NCBI RefSeq assembly: GCF_001866055.1
Contig: NZ_MLQS01000017.1
Location: 63,500 to 127,499, forward strand
Direction of reading: 5' to 3'
DNA from: Anaerobacillus alkalidiazotrophicus
Lineage (GTDB): Bacteria; Bacillota; Bacilli; Bacillales_H; Anaerobacillaceae
DNA length: 64,000 bases
Positions 54,502 to 62,724 of this stretch are shown here, in pieces; the first letter of the stretch is position 1, and each line of letters begins with the position of its first letter. The position numbers and the translations under genes were made by a program. The notes under the pieces were generated by a model. The model saw only the letters and a program-made list of their open reading frames with translations. It searched no databases and was not told where the DNA came from.

Positions 54502-55212
54502 ATGAAACCAATTATGGCTCATAGAGGTTGGTCCAGCAGGGCACCTGAGAATACTTTAGCTGCAATTAAGTTGGCTATTGATGAAAAGTGGATCCAATCG
54601 ATTGAATTAGATGTACAGCTAACCAAGGATGGCGTACCAGTCATGATTCATGATTTTCGCTTGGAAAGAACGACAAATGGAATTGGCTTTGTAAAAGATC
54701 TATCCTTAAAAGAACTTAAAAAGTTGGATGCTGGAACCTGGTATTCACCAAAGTATCAAGATGAAAAAATTCCTACTTTGGAAGAAGTACTTCAGCTTTG
54801 TAAAGGGAAGAAACGTTTAAATCTTGAATTAAAAACAGCAGGTAATATGTATAAAGGTTTGGCAAATAAAGTTGTTCAGTGCGTTCAAAATATGAACATG
54901 GATCTAGAAGTTGTGATAACGTCTTTTGATCATGAGGAAGTAAAAAGGGTAAGAGAGCTTACTTCATGTATTCAAACAGGTTTAATTATTGTAGGAAACC
55001 CTACCTTACTCAATGAACAGTTGGAGCATGTCGAAGCTAATACAATTTCTATCTCATTTCCCTTTTTAACGAAGCCTTTTGTAGATAGCCACCTAGCAAA
55101 AGGAAGGAAAATTGTTGCTTGGACGCCAAATTCAGCTCAAGAAATTGAATATGTTAAACGACTGTCAGGAAAAATAGAGGTTTGTACAGATTACCCGGAG
55201 AGAGCATTATGA
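54502..55212 (+). CDS. glpQ: Glycerophosphodiester phosphodiesterase
   Basis: A 236-residue GDPD enzyme, probably cytoplasmic (no signal peptide). ATG 54502 follows AGAAGGAGG. The catalytic MAHRGWSSRAPENTLAA has the H-R-G and E-N-T pair, SIELDVQLTKDGVPVMIHDFRLERTTNG holds the metal-site E-x-D and second His, and LNLELKT follows. It splits glycerophosphodiesters into glycerol-3-phosphate and an alcohol such as choline or ethanolamine. It is short of the secreted GlpQ type and closer to YhdW/YqiK-like forms. Its neighbours do not suggest an operon. Confidence 0.9.
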   Translation: MKPIMAHRGWSSRAPENTLAAIKLAIDEKWIQSIELDVQLTKDGVPVMIHDFRLERTTNGIGFVKDLSLKELKKLDAGTWYSPKYQDEKIPTLEEVLQLCKGKKRLNLELKTAGNMYKGLANKVVQCVQNMNMDLEVVITSFDHEEVKRVRELTSCIQTGLIIVGNPTLLNEQLEHVEANTISISFPFLTKPFVDSHLAKGRKIVAWTPNSAQEIEYVKRLSGKIEVCTDYPERAL

Positions 55213-55290
55213 AAAGACAGGGGATATATTTAGCTGGAAATTTGAAATGTTTGTGACTTTTACTCAATATCAATAGGAATCAAAGAAAAT

Positions 55291-55345
55291 CCTTACACTT
55301 GCAAATGTTGTTTTAACAACATTTATGAGTGTAGGGATTTTTTTA
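55291..55345 (+). terminator. Rho-independent terminator after the phosphodiesterase gene
   Basis: Long stem CCTTACACT-AAATGTTG against CAACATTT-AGTGTAGGG with small symmetric bulges, then TTTTTTT at 55338-55344. Confidence 0.87.
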
Positions 55346-55487
55346 TTCACAATTACGTTTTTTCCCTACAAGGAGTATCTGTTTTTCTGATAGAGAAAAA
55401 AGTTCTAGATCATGCAAAATGAGATTATCAGAAAGGTGAGCACGACCTACCTAACCTTTTCCAAAGGATATAAAGTATAAGTTTATT

Positions 55488-55503
55488 TGTGCAATGTTTC
55501 ACA
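55488..55503 (+). promoter_or_regulatory. Fnr-like box upstream of tatA and the arr operon
   Basis: TGTGCAATGTTTCACA differs at one base from the Fnr/CRP consensus TGTGA-N6-TCACA. If centred at -41.5, transcription would start near 55537, with GTTATT (55525-55530) as a -10. That would give a 45-base leader to tatA, a sensible anaerobic class II promoter. Binding by Bacillus-type Fnr is inference. Confidence 0.55.
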
Positions 55504-55581
55504 GGTGGTTACGTAATATTGTACGTTATTCGCGTAGAGGGGAAAAGAAGGTAAATAATTAATATTAAGGAGGCGTTTCAC

Positions 55582-55752
55582 ATTTTAACGAACATCGGAA
55601 TTCCAGGGTTGATATTGGTCTTAGTTATCGCACTAATCATTTTCGGTCCTAAAAAACTTCCAGAAATGGGTAGGGCAGTTGGTGACACTTTAAAAGAATT
55701 TAAGAAATCTACAAGAGAGTTAACTGCAGATGATATAGAGGAAAAGAAGTAA
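55582..55752 (+). CDS. tatA: Twin-arginine translocase subunit TatA with an AUU start codon
   Basis: A 56-residue TatA: one membrane helix ([15 protein letters not shown]), the [20 protein letters not shown] hinge and amphipathic helix, and a charged tail. No ATG, GTG or TTG lies in frame between the RBS AAGGAGG (55567-55573) and the helix. The codon eight bases after the RBS is ATT at 55582, which gives M-L-T-N-I-G-I-P-G, as other Bacillus TatA proteins begin. The next TTG (55609) would remove the periplasmic head. TatA forms the pore for folded, cofactor-loaded proteins. It lies 200 bases before a molybdoenzyme with a twin-arginine signal, its obvious cargo. No tatC is in the window. Confidence 0.85.
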   Translation: MLTNIGIPGLILVLVIALIIFGPKKLPEMGRAVGDTLKEFKKSTRELTADDIEEKK

Positions 55753-55952
55753 AGATAAAAATACAAAAAACTACTTTGGTATGTAACTACGATTGGTAAA
55801 AGACTAATAAATGACTACATTTATTAAAGAGTCTACAGTCAAATCTACTAAAGATTTATTACGCGCGCGTAAATCACTTATAAAAATAGATTTAAATAAA
55901 GCATAAGCTATGAAGTTAAAGACTTCTTTATGAATTAATGGAGGTGGTATTT

Positions 55953-58508
55953 GTGAAAGTTAATAGAAGGAATTTTATTAAATTATCAGCTGTAAGTGGT
56001 CTTTTTGTAGCAGGAGCAAGTCAAACAAAGCCTGCGTTGAATGCATTTACCAAAAATACTGAAGCTGCAGCTAAAAACGAACCACAAGGTGAATGGATTG
56101 CAAGTACTTGTCAAGGCTGTACAGCTTGGTGTGCGGTTCAAGTGTATCGTATTAATGGGCGAGCCACAAAAGTAAGAGGAAACCCAAATGCAAAAGCAAA
56201 TCATGGACATTCCTGTGTTCGTTCACACCTTGCTCTTCAACAAGTGTATGATCCAGATCGTGTAAAACAACCGATGAAGAGAACGAATCCCAAAAAAGGT
56301 AGAGATGAAGATCCTGGTTTCATACCTATCTCTTGGGAAGAAGCAATGGATATAATCGCAGATAAAATCATGGATCTTCGTAAAAGAAATGAAACTCATA
56401 AGTTTTCAGTATGGCGCGGACGTTATACCGCACTTAACGGTATTCTTTACGGTAATATGCCAAAGATTATTGGTACACCAAATAATGTTTCTCACTCATC
56501 GATCTGTGCGGAAACAGAAAAACACGGCCGTTACTATACAGAAGCGTATTGGGGATATGCCGATTATGACCATGAAAATGCTTTTTACGAGTTAATGTGG
56601 GGAGCTGATCCAATTGCCTCAAACCGTCAAGTACCTCATACTGCAAGCTTATTTGGTAAATTAAAAGATCAAGCGAAAATAGCAGTAGTTGATCCAAGGT
56701 TATCAACTACTGCAGCCAAAGCAGATGAGTGGTTACCGGTTATCCCAGGTGAAGACGGAGCGTTAGCGATTGCGATTGCACACGTATTATTAACGGAAGA
56801 ACTTTGGTATAAGCCATTTGTAGGAGATTTTAAAGATGGTGTAAATCGTTTCGAAGCGGGTCGAACTGTTGATAAAGAAGATTTTGAAGAAATCCAAACA
56901 CACGGATTAGTCAAATGGTGGAACATCGCTCTGAAAGATGCAACTCCAGAATGGGCTGCTGAGCGCAGTGGAATTCCAGTAGAACAAATATATCGAGTGG
57001 CAAGAGACTTCGGTCGTGCCGCACCGAGAGCAATTTCTTTCATGTCACCCGGCTCGAATATGGTCGTTCGTGGTGGATATACTGCACAAGCAATGGCAGC
57101 TTTAAATGGATTAGTAGGATCAGCTGATAATGTTGGAGGAGTAATTTGTGGTGGCGAAAGCTGTCCAGTAAATAGTTTCCCAGACTTTGAGAAATATATA
57201 GATCCTATTGCTGCGAATGGTAATAGCATGCCACGTGCTGATTTTGGCGGAAGAAAATTAGAAATGCCAGCGATGAATGCAGGTAATTCTGGTGGGATCA
57301 AGCCAACAAATACAATAGCCGACTCAATATTAAACGAAGATCCATATAGTTTGGAAGTAGTGATGAGCTACTGGACGAATTTCAACTATAGTAATCAGGG
57401 GACAGAGCGTTGGGATGAGGCATTAGCTAAATTACCATTTATGGTACACATGACATTAAACCCAGCAGAGCAAACACACTTTGCCGATATTGTCTTGCCT
57501 GTACCACACCACATGTTTGAGCGTTTGAGTGCCGTTCGTGGAAGTAATGGTAATTTATACAGACATTGTCATATTCAAAATGAAATTATCGAGTCACCTT
57601 TTGACGTAAGAATTGATGAAACAGAGGTTCCGTGGATGCTAGGTGAAGCATTAGAAAGAAAAGGATTCTCTAACCTTATTGATTATTTCCGCAACGAGTT
57701 TGTGGATCCAGAAACGGGTAAAAAACCTACAAATGGAAAAGAATTTAATGAAATTGCAACAAAAATATATACTCAACCATTATGGGATCCAACAATTGAA
57801 AAACAAGGTGATGTCATTAACGGCTGGGAAGAGTATAAAAAGATTGGAACGTGGAACTCAATTCCTTATCGCTTCCGTCAAAAATGGAACGGTAACTGGG
57901 GAACTGAAACAGGACAGTTTGAATTCTATAGTGAGACATTAAAGAAAGCCTTAGAAGCCCATGCAGAAAGACATAATGTAAATGTAGATAAAGTGATGGA
58001 AGCAACAAATTATACCGCACGGGGAGAGTTAGCGTTTGTTCCTCACTACGAACCAGCCTACCGTGTTGGGGATGAAAATGAGTATCCACTTATTTTCTCT
58101 GATCACCGTTCAAAATTAAATCGTGAAGCTCGTTCAGCTAATACCTCATGGTATCAAGAATTTAAAGATGCTGATCCAGGGGATGAAGCATGGGACGATG
58201 TAGCGAAAATTAATCCAATTGATGCGAAAAAGTTTGGAATTGAAAATGGTGACATGATTAAGATTACTTCAGCAACAGGCTCAATCACTGTCAAAGCAAA
58301 GCTATGGGAAGGTACTCGTCCAGGTGTTGTAACGAAGTGTTACGGTCAAGGCCACTGGGCTTACGGTCATATCGCATCTCTAGATCGTAAAAAGCAAATT
58401 GCTCGTGGAGGAAACAATAACACAATTTTAGCACCTGTTCATGAAGCACTAAGCGGAAGTGGTGCAAGACATGGTGGCCAATCAAGAATTAAGATAGAAA
58501 AAGTTTAA
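55953..58508 (+). CDS. arrA: Molybdopterin oxidoreductase catalytic subunit, probable respiratory arsenate reductase
   Basis: An 851-residue molybdoenzyme. Start GTG 55953 after GGAGGTGG; the ATG 15 bases upstream is in the RBS. The Tat signal is NRRNFIKLSAVSGLFVAG. A [4Fe-4S] site follows at Cys53, Cys56, Cys60 and Cys88 (C-x2-C-x3-C-x27-C, the ArrA spacing). The Mo ligand is probably Cys185 in HSSICAETEK. RGRYT (Arg157-Tyr158), His181-Ser182, Lys190 and Tyr202 fall at exactly the spacings I recall for the Shewanella ArrA arsenate pocket (165/166, 189/190, 193, 198, 210). Length matches ArrA (about 850), longer than PsrA and shorter than TtrA. It would reduce arsenate to arsenite outside the membrane. 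A selenate, polysulfide or other oxyanion reductase is the alternative. Confidence 0.75.
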   Translation: MKVNRRNFIKLSAVSGLFVAGASQTKPALNAFTKNTEAAAKNEPQGEWIASTCQGCTAWCAVQVYRINGRATKVRGNPNAKANHGHSCVRSHLALQQVYDPDRVKQPMKRTNPKKGRDEDPGFIPISWEEAMDIIADKIMDLRKRNETHKFSVWRGRYTALNGILYGNMPKIIGTPNNVSHSSICAETEKHGRYYTEAYWGYADYDHENAFYELMWGADPIASNRQVPHTASLFGKLKDQAKIAVVDPRLSTTAAKADEWLPVIPGEDGALAIAIAHVLLTEELWYKPFVGDFKDGVNRFEAGRTVDKEDFEEIQTHGLVKWWNIALKDATPEWAAERSGIPVEQIYRVARDFGRAAPRAISFMSPGSNMVVRGGYTAQAMAALNGLVGSADNVGGVICGGESCPVNSFPDFEKYIDPIAANGNSMPRADFGGRKLEMPAMNAGNSGGIKPTNTIADSILNEDPYSLEVVMSYWTNFNYSNQGTERWDEALAKLPFMVHMTLNPAEQTHFADIVLPVPHHMFERLSAVRGSNGNLYRHCHIQNEIIESPFDVRIDETEVPWMLGEALERKGFSNLIDYFRNEFVDPETGKKPTNGKEFNEIATKIYTQPLWDPTIEKQGDVINGWEEYKKIGTWNSIPYRFRQKWNGNWGTETGQFEFYSETLKKALEAHAERHNVNVDKVMEATNYTARGELAFVPHYEPAYRVGDENEYPLIFSDHRSKLNREARSANTSWYQEFKDADPGDEAWDDVAKINPIDAKKFGIENGDMIKITSATGSITVKAKLWEGTRPGVVTKCYGQGHWAYGHIASLDRKKQIARGGNNNTILAPVHEALSGSGARHGGQSRIKIEKV

Positions 58509-58540
58509 TAGATCGTTAAAAACGTACGGAGGTGACGGTT

Positions 58541-59224
58541 GTGGCTAAAAATTATGCAATGACAATTGACCTACAATCATGTATTGGTTGTGCAGCATGT
58601 TCAGTTGTATGTAAAAATGAAAACAATACAGAACCAGGCATGAATTGGTCTCATCACATTCATAATACTACGGGTAAATTTCCAAATGTAAAATATGAAT
58701 ATATTCCAACATTATGTAATCACTGTGAAAATGCGCCATGTGTGAAAGCTTGTCCGGTAAAAGCGATGTATAAAGACGAAAATGGCTTAACTTTACACAA
58801 CGCGGATAAATGTATCGGTTGTAAAAGCTGTATGGCGTCCTGTCCTTATGGAGTTATCTGTTTTAATAAGAAAGATCCACACCAATATTGGAATGAAAAA
58901 GAAGCGTGGAGTGAATTATCAGCGACACCTGCTGAAATTAAAGAGAAAATTGGTACACCAATCCCTTATTATAATCCTGAGCGTGATTTTAATTATGAAG
59001 CCATTCGTTACCGTGGGATTGTTGAAAAATGTCAACTTTGTGATCATCGGCTAGATCGTGGTGAACAACCATATTGTGTTACTCGCTGTCCAGCAGAAGC
59101 GAGATATGTAGGAGATTTAAATGATCCAAACGATAAAATTCATGAACTATTAAGGCATGATCATAAAGGGTTACGAGAAGATCTTGGAACAAAACCAAAA
59201 GTATTTTACTTAAGAAGCTTCTAA
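58541..59224 (+). CDS. arrB: Four-cluster ferredoxin-like electron-transfer subunit (ArrB/PsrB type)
   Basis: A 227-residue iron-sulfur protein. Start GTG 58541, five bases after GGAGGTGA; the GTG at 58532 is inside that RBS. Four [4Fe-4S] sets are readable: CIGCAACSVVCKNE, CNHCENAPCVKACPVKA, CIGCKSCMASCPYG and CQLCDHRL with CVTRCPAEA. It has no signal peptide and should be exported in complex with the Tat-signal catalytic subunit. It carries electrons from the NrfD-type membrane subunit to the molybdenum site. It lies 32 bases after arrA. Confidence 0.88.
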   Translation: MAKNYAMTIDLQSCIGCAACSVVCKNENNTEPGMNWSHHIHNTTGKFPNVKYEYIPTLCNHCENAPCVKACPVKAMYKDENGLTLHNADKCIGCKSCMASCPYGVICFNKKDPHQYWNEKEAWSELSATPAEIKEKIGTPIPYYNPERDFNYEAIRYRGIVEKCQLCDHRLDRGEQPYCVTRCPAEARYVGDLNDPNDKIHELLRHDHKGLREDLGTKPKVFYLRSF

Positions 59225-59265
59225 AATAAACAAACTAACTAGAATAGTAGGGGAAGTGACTAAGT

Positions 59266-59901
59266 ATGGGAGAGAAACTAGGAGTTTTTCAACATAAGGC
59301 AAACCTTTATAAAGTGTTGTCTGAATTATTTAACAAGCCGAATCAGGATTTGCAAGTGTTGTTCGAACCATTAAGAAATAGTCTACAAACTCTTTACCCT
59401 GACCTTGTCACAGACGGTAAAGAGCTAGAGAATGAGTTCAATAGAATATTTGAACAAGATGAAGAATTAACAACATTAGCAGTAGAACATGCAAAGTTGT
59501 TTATTGGACCTTTTGATGTACTTGCACCACCCTATAGCTCTATTTATCTAGAAAATGGACGTCAGCTTCAAGGGGAATCCACTACGTACGCTGAACAAAT
59601 GTATCAAGAAGCTGGCATTGTCATGTCAAAGGACTTCAAGGATGTTCCTGATCACATTAAAGTGGAGCTTGAGTTTATTTATTACCTTTACTTTCAATAT
59701 GTTCAAACGAATGAACTGTCATATTTAAACTTACTTACGAAGTTTATTCATACTCATTTAAGTAGGTGGATACTACCGTTTAAAGAACAAATAAACAAAA
59801 GAGGAAATCTAGATTTCTATAAAAAACTAGTAGATTTAACTGCTAAAGTAGTTATGTGTGAACGTGAAGAATTACATCCACAAACATCAATAAATAATTA
59901 A
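59266..59901 (+). CDS. arrD: TorD-family molybdoenzyme chaperone
   Basis: A 211-residue, all-helical cytoplasmic protein. LYKVLSELFNKPNQDL at the start and the central PPYSSIYLENGRQLQGES followed by PDHIKVELEFIYYLY fit the TorD/DmsD chaperone family (the E-x3-PPDHI-x-x-ELEF-type motif). It should bind the twin-arginine signal of the catalytic subunit until the molybdenum cofactor is in place. It lies between the iron-sulfur subunit and the ferredoxin gene, as arrD or dmsD-like genes do in such operons. Confidence 0.87.
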   Translation: MGEKLGVFQHKANLYKVLSELFNKPNQDLQVLFEPLRNSLQTLYPDLVTDGKELENEFNRIFEQDEELTTLAVEHAKLFIGPFDVLAPPYSSIYLENGRQLQGESTTYAEQMYQEAGIVMSKDFKDVPDHIKVELEFIYYLYFQYVQTNELSYLNLLTKFIHTHLSRWILPFKEQINKRGNLDFYKKLVDLTAKVVMCEREELHPQTSINN

Positions 59902-59927
59902 TATTTTAGGAAAGGGGCGAACTACGA

Positions 59928-61025
59928 ATGTGGAGTAAGTTTCTATTAAAGCGAATGGTTGATAAAAGTTTTGTTCGTCTAAGTGAAAGTCGCTGCCTGA
60001 GAAACCGCAATAAACATTCACAATGTTCTTTATGTGAAGAAGTTTGCCCCCAACCAGCTATAAATATTACAGATGGAAAGTTAACGCTTGATAGCTCTAA
60101 GTGTAGCAACTGTCGATTATGTATACATGTATGTCCGACAGAAGCGTTCAATTATGAATTTGAACAGCTCCATAAATATGAACAAAAAATTCAAAGCTGT
60201 GAAAGTGTTTGTTTCTCATGTGAAGAACAAGGTGACCCTAGTACAGATGTAATCCTACCGTGTGTCTCTTCGCTTAGACCTGAAATGTTAATGATAGGAA
60301 CATTGTATGAAAAAGAGATACAAATTTTATGGAATGAGAAACGGTGTCTTTCCTGTAAGTCTAACTGGACCCACAAACGAGATTTAATTTGGATAAATGA
60401 ATGGAATGGTAGTAATATTTCAGAATGTAATGTTGAGATCATCGATAATAAAGACGCAAGAATAGCTTCTAAACGGAAAGTATCAAGAAGAGAATTATTC
60501 TCTTTATCAAAAAATAAAACGAAAGATCAAGTAGCACATCTTGTTTTTGACTCTTTTGATCAGTCTAGTAATCTTAGAGATAAACTTTCGTTAACGGATC
60601 GAAGAAAATATTTATTATCTTGCCTAAAGGGAAAAAATAGTATAGGGAATATACCAGATAAGATTGCTAAAAAGCTGGGAATTGTAAAATTAGAAGTTAC
60701 TAACAATTGCCAGTTGTGTCGGAAATGCTCTGCTACATGTCCAACTGGAGCGCTTAAATTAGAAGAAACAGAGGAAAAAACCTCGCTTATATTTCAAGCG
60801 CATTATTGCATCGATTGTGATATTTGTGAAAATGTCTGTTTAGAAATTCGTAAAAGCTCAATTAATTTTGAAGAAATCCGAAAAAGTACATTGCTTCACG
60901 AAACAAAATTAAATGAGTGTCCTGGATGTGGAGATAAAAAAATAGAAACAAAAACGTATTGTGAAGAGTGTAATGTAAAACAAGTGCGGAAAAGCATTCT
61001 TTATCAAAACGGGGAATTTGATTAA
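59928..61025 (+). CDS. Multi-cluster 4Fe-4S ferredoxin-like protein of the arr operon, function unknown
   Basis: A 365-residue Cys-rich cytoplasmic protein after AAAGGGG. N-terminal half: CSLCEEVCPQPA and CSNCRLCIHVCPTEA (a 2[4Fe-4S] ferredoxin), then CESVCFSCEEQGD and CLSCKSNW. The middle has KRKVSRRELFSLSK, a twin-arginine-like sequence buried inside the protein. C-terminal half: CQLCRKCSATCPTGA and CIDCDICENVCL, then a zinc-ribbon tail CPGCGDKK and CEEC. It is neither the standard B subunit nor a known chaperone. It may deliver electrons to the enzyme inside the cell, help cluster or cofactor assembly, or link the operon to NAD(P)H. Placed between chaperone and membrane anchor, with 26- and 39-base gaps. 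Confidence 0.75.
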   Translation: MWSKFLLKRMVDKSFVRLSESRCLRNRNKHSQCSLCEEVCPQPAINITDGKLTLDSSKCSNCRLCIHVCPTEAFNYEFEQLHKYEQKIQSCESVCFSCEEQGDPSTDVILPCVSSLRPEMLMIGTLYEKEIQILWNEKRCLSCKSNWTHKRDLIWINEWNGSNISECNVEIIDNKDARIASKRKVSRRELFSLSKNKTKDQVAHLVFDSFDQSSNLRDKLSLTDRRKYLLSCLKGKNSIGNIPDKIAKKLGIVKLEVTNNCQLCRKCSATCPTGALKLEETEEKTSLIFQAHYCIDCDICENVCLEIRKSSINFEEIRKSTLLHETKLNECPGCGDKKIETKTYCEECNVKQVRKSILYQNGEFD

Positions 61026-61064
61026 TTGGCAATGTCCAATTAAATAATAAGGAGGGAACTAGCA

Positions 61065-62210
61065 ATGACAGCCAAGCAATTGACAAAGGGGTTACCTGTC
61101 GTAATCCTTGCTAGTATTGTTCTAGCTATTGGGATATTTAGTATGGGAAACACAATCGTACAAGGTCAAGTAGTGTTTGGATCTACTGATCAAGTACCTT
61201 GGAACATTTTAATCGTAGCCTATGTATTTTTAGCTTTAGCTGCTAGCGGAATGTGTTTAGTATCAACATTCGGCCATGCATTAGGATTTAAAAGATTTGA
61301 GATTATTAGTAAAAGATCTCTGTATTTAGCTATTTCAGTTTTACTACCTGCTTTACTAGTCCTTGCCATGGATTTAGGAAGGTTGGACCGTGTGTTTTAT
61401 TTTATTACTTCACCTAATCTACAAGCGCCAATGTGGTGGATGGGTGCAACTTATGGAATATATGTAGTTGTATTACTATTTGAATTTTTCTCGGTACAAA
61501 CAGGGAACGAAAAAGCAGTTAAAGTAGCATCGTATATTACTCTTTGTGGAGCAGTTGCAGCGACAAGTATTTTAGGTGGGATCTTTGCTGTTGTTATTCA
61601 ACGCCCACTTTGGTTTGGAGGAGCAACATCAGTTTATTTCGTACTCTCAGCGTTAATAACTGGAATTGCAACGTTATTAATTGCAACAGTATTAACATAT
61701 AAAGTAGCTAAAGATGAGGTTAACTTTCAGTTACAAGAAGTATTAAGTTATTTAGGGAAAGCAATGGCTATTTTATTAGCTGTAGCTTTAGGTTTTCATG
61801 CATGGCGTTTAATCACATTGTTCTATGTAGGTTCAGAGAACTTTACTATGATCTTAAATGGAACCTATTCAGTTGCTTTTTGGGGTGTCGTCATTGCTTT
61901 AGGCTTAGTTATACCAATTTTTATGCTAATGAAGAATAGAACACCAGGAAAGTTAGTTTTAGCAGGACTTCTAGTTTTAGTAGGAATGTTTGTAGATAAA
62001 TATATTATGGTTATCGGAGGGCAACTTGTGCAACCATACGGAGAAGTGGCTATCTACACTTCTACCTTTACAGAATGGGCAATCATTGCTGGTGGAATAG
62101 CAGCCGCAGTCCTCATTTACATGTTTGGAGTAAAGAAATTCTCCTTAGATGCTTACGGTCATGAAGATACGAAGGTTATCAGAAGTGCTAATCCATCTAA
62201 AATCGGATAA
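61065..62210 (+). CDS. arrC: NrfD/PsrC-type membrane anchor, quinol dehydrogenase subunit
   Basis: A 381-residue integral membrane protein with nine or ten helices, preceded by AAGGAGG. It begins with a helix VVILASIVLAIGIFSMG, and has APMWWMGATYGIYVVVLLFEFF (the conserved helix of NrfD/PsrC) and FHAWRLITLFYVGSENF. These proteins oxidise menaquinol and pass electrons to the four-cluster subunit. This completes an A-B-D-(ferredoxin)-C set. It contains no heme ligands beyond scattered His. A terminator follows. Confidence 0.88.
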   Translation: MTAKQLTKGLPVVILASIVLAIGIFSMGNTIVQGQVVFGSTDQVPWNILIVAYVFLALAASGMCLVSTFGHALGFKRFEIISKRSLYLAISVLLPALLVLAMDLGRLDRVFYFITSPNLQAPMWWMGATYGIYVVVLLFEFFSVQTGNEKAVKVASYITLCGAVAATSILGGIFAVVIQRPLWFGGATSVYFVLSALITGIATLLIATVLTYKVAKDEVNFQLQEVLSYLGKAMAILLAVALGFHAWRLITLFYVGSENFTMILNGTYSVAFWGVVIALGLVIPIFMLMKNRTPGKLVLAGLLVLVGMFVDKYIMVIGGQLVQPYGEVAIYTSTFTEWAIIAGGIAAAVLIYMFGVKKFSLDAYGHEDTKVIRSANPSKIG

Positions 62211-62235
62211 CTTAGAAAGTAAAAATTTTCGAAAG

Positions 62236-62267
62236 GCTGTTGGTATTTGACCGACAGCTTTTTTTAT
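62236..62267 (+). terminator. Rho-independent terminator after arrC
   Basis: Eight-base stem GCTGTTGG/CCGACAGC with one G:T pair, seven-base loop, then TTTTTTTAT. It ends the arr operon. Confidence 0.87.
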
Positions 62268-62270
62268 AGT

Positions 62271-62527
62271 ATCAGAATTTATAACTTTCTAACTTGGAAA
62301 CTGTCTAGCTCCAGGCGCCATCGGCTCGATCACTTCAGACAAGCAACGGACTTCAATAACTACTTGAATAACGTCTCTGAATAGCTTCATGCAGCTTTGC
62401 TTCGAGGAAGCCTACTTCGAAGCAAAGCTGTCAGACGCAGAAGCACATAGATTTCGGTCAAAAACCGACCGCTACGAGCAGGTCTTCCAGTGTTTGTCGC
62501 CGATAGGCGGGCGCCTTGCGCTTTTCT
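62271..62527 (+). repeat. Repeat family C, enlarged copy with an inserted hairpin
   Basis: Same ends as 49790-49936 (AATTTATAACTTTCTAAC to GGGCGCC, TTGCGCTTTTC) but about 110 bases longer. The extra part after CACTTCAG contains a perfect hairpin with 14-base arms, CAGCTTTGCTTCGA and complement (62392-62405, 62417-62430). No coding capacity. Confidence 0.7.
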
Positions 62528-62724
62528 TATGTTTTTACCATATGGATCTCAATGTATACAGTTTGAATAAAATGGTATTGCTTCCATTTGAAATCTAACC
62601 GTTTGGTGACAATTAAATAAAAAAAACTTTTTTAGTACATCAAAATGTATAATAGAATGATGAGATAAATATTAATCTTTAAATAAATTTAATTTTAAAA
62701 ATAAGAATTCTAGGGGGGATTGTC

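Noticed and set aside
55346..55581. A molybdenum-cofactor riboswitch before tatA/arrA
   Set aside because: No multi-helix element with the expected conserved bases was seen; only an Fnr-like box and short inverted repeats.
56669..57301. A 210-residue open frame on the minus strand within arrA
   Set aside because: It lies wholly opposite a strongly coding molybdoenzyme, has no RBS and reads as low-complexity antisense.
62389..62598. A 69-residue open frame inside repeat C at the end of the arr operon
   Set aside because: It runs through the repeat's hairpins and has no RBS or recognisable domain.
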